Shown here: in pieces, positions 61,078 through 64,000 of the stretch
Layout: every line of letters begins with the position of its first letter
Position numbering within the stretch: position 1 is the stretch's first letter
Source of the DNA: Adineta vaga
Taxonomy: Eukaryota > Rotifera
Reading direction: 5' to 3'
DNA: 64,000 bases
Assembly: GCA_021613535.1 (NCBI GenBank)
Contig: CP075493.1
Location: forward strand, 3,162,001 to 3,226,000
Program-made: the position numbers and the translations under genes
The notes under the pieces: model-generated
What the model saw: the letters and a program-made list of their open reading frames with translations, nothing else
What the model was told of the DNA's origin: nothing
Databases searched by the model: none

Positions 61078-64000
61078 ATGTACACATTTTCAACATTGCC
61101 GATTGAACTCGTCTATCGAATTTTGGATCATCTGTCTGATTTTACACTATTTTGTTCGATGCAAAATGTTTGCCAACGTTTTAATCAAATTCTGAACATT
61201 TATCATCGATATCAAGTAAGTTTGCAAAGTGCTTCACCTATTTTCTCATCTGTTCAAGCACACATGAGCCTCGCAATATCTAACTTAATCAGTTTACTCA
61301 AAGAAAAAACAAATTTCACAATTCCCAAGCACTTTCCACGAGGCAACCGCACACAATATTGACTCATGCTATTAAAACAACCCTTCCTCTCAACTGTTCT
61401 TTTCTATCTATGCACATCCAATATATATCTCATTCAACCTGCACTCATGTGCCGCACAAGAAAAAACCGCAGCATTAAAACACCTTTCCCCTTTCAAACA
61501 AAAGTCTCTATTGCAACTCTCAAACAACTCAACAACTATCTTTGAAACCCACCCAATAAAATAAAGTGAACTGTTTTATATTGTGCCCCAACTCCATACG
61601 ATCTTTCGCAAACCAAATTTAAAAATAACAATCCCAAACCGTTCGAAATAAAGAAGTATCACTACCTTCAGTACATTACTCACTCTACTCATCCGACGAT
61701 TCCAAAATTCACTCAGTAATAATCAGACAAGCACCGATTTCTCTTTTCACTCCATGAACCCAGATCGAACACTTTCACACACTACCGCACACCTCTTGTA
61801 TAATCCTATATCTATTTCAAAAACCTTACTCTAAAGTTCAAATTACTTTACCCACATTCTCGAAAGAAATATTCTATACATAGACACTCACCACACTAGA
61901 TCTCCAGTACAATCAAATCCGCAATCGAGGAGCACCACATATTGGTGATGCCTTGCGAATAAACACAGTAACATTCATTCGCTCTTATCCTAATTGACAC
62001 ATACCTGTTCTCTCTCCTTTATAGACACTCACCACACTAAACCGCGGGCACAATCAAATCGGCGATCAAGGAGCACAACATATTGGTGATGCCTTGCGAA
62101 TAAACACAGTAACATTCATTCGCTCTTGTCGTAATTGACACATACCTGTTCTCTCTCCTTTATAGACACTCACCACACTAAACCTCGAGAACAATCAAAT
62201 CGGCCATCAAGGAGCACAACATATTGGTGATGCCTTGCGAATAAACACGGTAATACTCATTCGCTCTTATCCTAATTGACACATACCTGTTCTCTCTCCT
62301 CTATAGACACTCACCACACTGAATCTCGAGAACAATCAAATCGGCGATCAAGGAGCACAACATATTGGTGATGCCTTGCGAATAAACACGGTAACATTCA
62401 TTCGCTCTTGTCCTAATTGACACATACCTGTTCTCTCTCCTTTATAGACACTCACCACACTAAATCTCGAGAACAATCAAATCGGCCATCAAGGAGCACA
62501 ATATATTGGTGATGCCTTGCGCATAAACACGGTAATACTCATTCGCTCTTGTCCTCATTTACACACCCATGCTCTCTCTCCTCTACAGACACTTACCAGA
62601 CTAAATTTCGGGTACAATCAAATCTGCGATCAAGGAGCACAACATATTGGTGATGCCTTGCGAATAAACACGGTAATACTCATTCGCTCTTGTCCTAATT
62701 GACACATACCTGTTCTCTCTCCTCTATAGACACTCACCACACTAAATCTCGGGTACAATCAAATCGGCGATCAAGGAGCACAACATATTGGTGATGCCTT
62801 GCGAATAAACACGGTAACATTCATTCGCTCTTGTCCTAATTGACACATACCTGTTCTCTCTCCTTTATAGACACTCACCACACTAAATCTCGAGAACAAT
62901 CAAATCGGCCATCAAGGAGCACAATATATTGGTGATGCCTTGCGAATAAACACGGTAATACTCATTCGCTCTTGTCCTAATTGACACATACCTGTTCTCT
63001 CTCCTCTATAGACACTCACCACACTGAATCTCGAGAACAATCAAATCTGCGATCAAGGAGCACAACATATTGGTGATGCCTTGCGCATAAACACGGTAAT
63101 ACTCATTCGCTCTTGTCCTCATTTACACACCCATGCTCTCTCTCCTCTACAGACACTCACCGGACTAAATTTCGGGTACAATCAAATCTGCGATCAAGGA
63201 GCACAACATATTGGTGCTGCCTTGCGAATAAACACAGTAACATTCATTCGCTCTTGTCCTAATTGACACATACCTGTTCTCTCTCCTCTATAGACACTCA
63301 CCACACTGAATCTCGAGAACAATCAAATCTGCGATCAAGGAGCACAACATATTGGTGATGCCTTGCGCATAAACACGGTAATACTCATTCGCTCTTGTCC
63401 TCATTTACACACCCATGCTCTCTCTCCTCTACAGACACTCACCGGACTAAATTTCGGGTACAATCAAATCTGCGATCAAGGAGCACAACATATTGGTGCT
63501 GCCTTGCGAATAAACACAGTAACATTCATTCGCTCTTGTCCTAATTGACACATACCTGTTCTCTCTCCTCTATAGACACTCACCACACTAAACCTCGGGC
63601 ACAATCAAATCGGCGATCAAGGAGCACAACATATTGGTGATGCCTTGCGAATAAACACGGTAATACTCATTCGCTCTTGTCCTAATTGACACATACCTGT
63701 TCTCTCTCCTCTATAGACACTCACCACACTAAATCTCGGGCACAATCAAATCGGCCATCAAGGAGCACAACATATTGGTGATGCCTTGCGAATAAACACG
63801 GTAATACTCATTCGCTCTTGTCCTAATTGACACATACCTGTTCTCTCTCCTTTATAGACACTCACCACACTAAATCTCGGGGACAATCAAATCGGCCATC
63901 AAGGAGCACAATATATTGGTGATGCCTTGCGCATAAACACGGTAATACTCATTCGCTCTTGTCCTCATTTACACGCCCATGCTCTCTCTCCTCTACAGAC
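61078..64000 (+). CDS. F-box / leucine-rich-repeat protein (partial, runs off the window)
   Basis: Exon 1 (61078-61215, 46 codons) encodes an F-box-like start: FSTLPIELVYRILDHLSDF followed by LFCSMQNVCQRFNQILN. A 668-nt intron leads in phase 0 to exon 2 at 61884. From there each 84-nt exon encodes one 28-residue ribonuclease-inhibitor-type LRR (TLTTLNLGYNQIGDQGAQHI then GDALRINT). Each is followed by a 57-nt intron, and the phase is always 0. Fifteen complete repeats are seen with no stop or frameshift in any exon. F-box/LRR proteins usually bind substrates for SCF ubiquitin ligases. The joining of exon 1 to the array is inferred from phase and splice signals. The 3' end is outside the window. 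Confidence 0.75.
61884..64000 (+). repeat. 141-bp tandem array of LRR exon plus intron
   Basis: Units start at 61884, 62025, 62166, 62307 and so on, exactly 141 bp apart, up to 63858, with a sixteenth beginning at 63999. There are no indels in 15 units. Two intron types occur: type A (ending tttatag or ctatag) and type B (gtaatactc...ctctacag, after units 5, 9, 11 and 15). Units 9-10 and 11-12 are essentially identical over 282 bp, showing a very recent two-unit duplication. Confidence 0.95.

Noticed and set aside
61884-64000. CRISPR-like or satellite array
   Set aside because: The 141-bp period encodes an open LRR exon with splice sites at both ends, so it is a gene array and not spacer-repeat DNA.

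Overview
The window is eukaryotic nuclear DNA, AT-rich and gene-dense. Introns are mostly about 50-60 nt with GT..AG ends, and polypyrimidine-AG sites sit directly in front of many start codons. Several features suggest a bdelloid rotifer: the tiny introns, likely spliced-leader acceptors, F-box plus ribonuclease-inhibitor-type leucine-rich repeat (LRR) genes, secreted glycine-rich protein genes, and a mix of animal housekeeping genes with an intronless oxygenase. The genus cannot be read from the sequence, and the organism call is an inference. All exon boundaries were worked out by hand, so a few may be off by 1-3 nt.

Region 1 (1-9.8 kb): a cluster of four intact secreted glycine-rich protein genes and one decayed copy. 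The four intact genes share one architecture: a 64-nt signal-peptide exon, a 25-nt exon, then a long Gly-rich exon. The promoter plus signal-exon block occurs three times. Two copies form a large inverted repeat (1-655 and 6434-7085). The third (from 9059) sits in front of the dead copy. This is the best candidate here for an undescribed secreted peptide family.

Region 2 (11.3-27.4 kb): housekeeping and regulatory genes. They are a CIMIP5/C2orf50-like ciliary protein, METTL15, an unrecognised disordered protein, a Src-family tyrosine kinase lacking both the HRD arginine and the activation-loop tyrosine, RNA polymerase III subunit RPC10, a GNAT acetyltransferase, DJ-1, the NuRD subunit p66/GATAD2, two small membrane proteins and the cis-prenyltransferase DHDDS. 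Five of these lie in a row on the minus strand.

Region 3 (27.6-34 kb): a decayed LRR gene, a gene-poor AT-rich stretch, and a KCTD8/12/16-like gene.

Region 4 (34-45.9 kb): ribosomal protein eL27, then a probable trans-spliced operon of PTPMT1, a coiled-coil protein and MICU with gaps of only 34 and 22 nt. RELCH follows, then an intronless 2-oxoglutarate oxygenase.

Region 5 (46.2-59.2 kb): phosphorylase kinase beta with a C-terminal CaaX box, PDCD5, a Ly6/quiver-like protein, an intronless bHLH-PAS protein, an unrecognised protein, and a second probable operon of the KEOPS subunit PCC1/LAGE3 and a thioredoxin-fold membrane protein.

Region 6 (61-64 kb): an F-box gene whose LRR part is an exact 141-bp tandem array. 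Each period is one 84-nt LRR exon plus one 57-nt intron. There are 15 complete periods, and the array runs off the end of the window.
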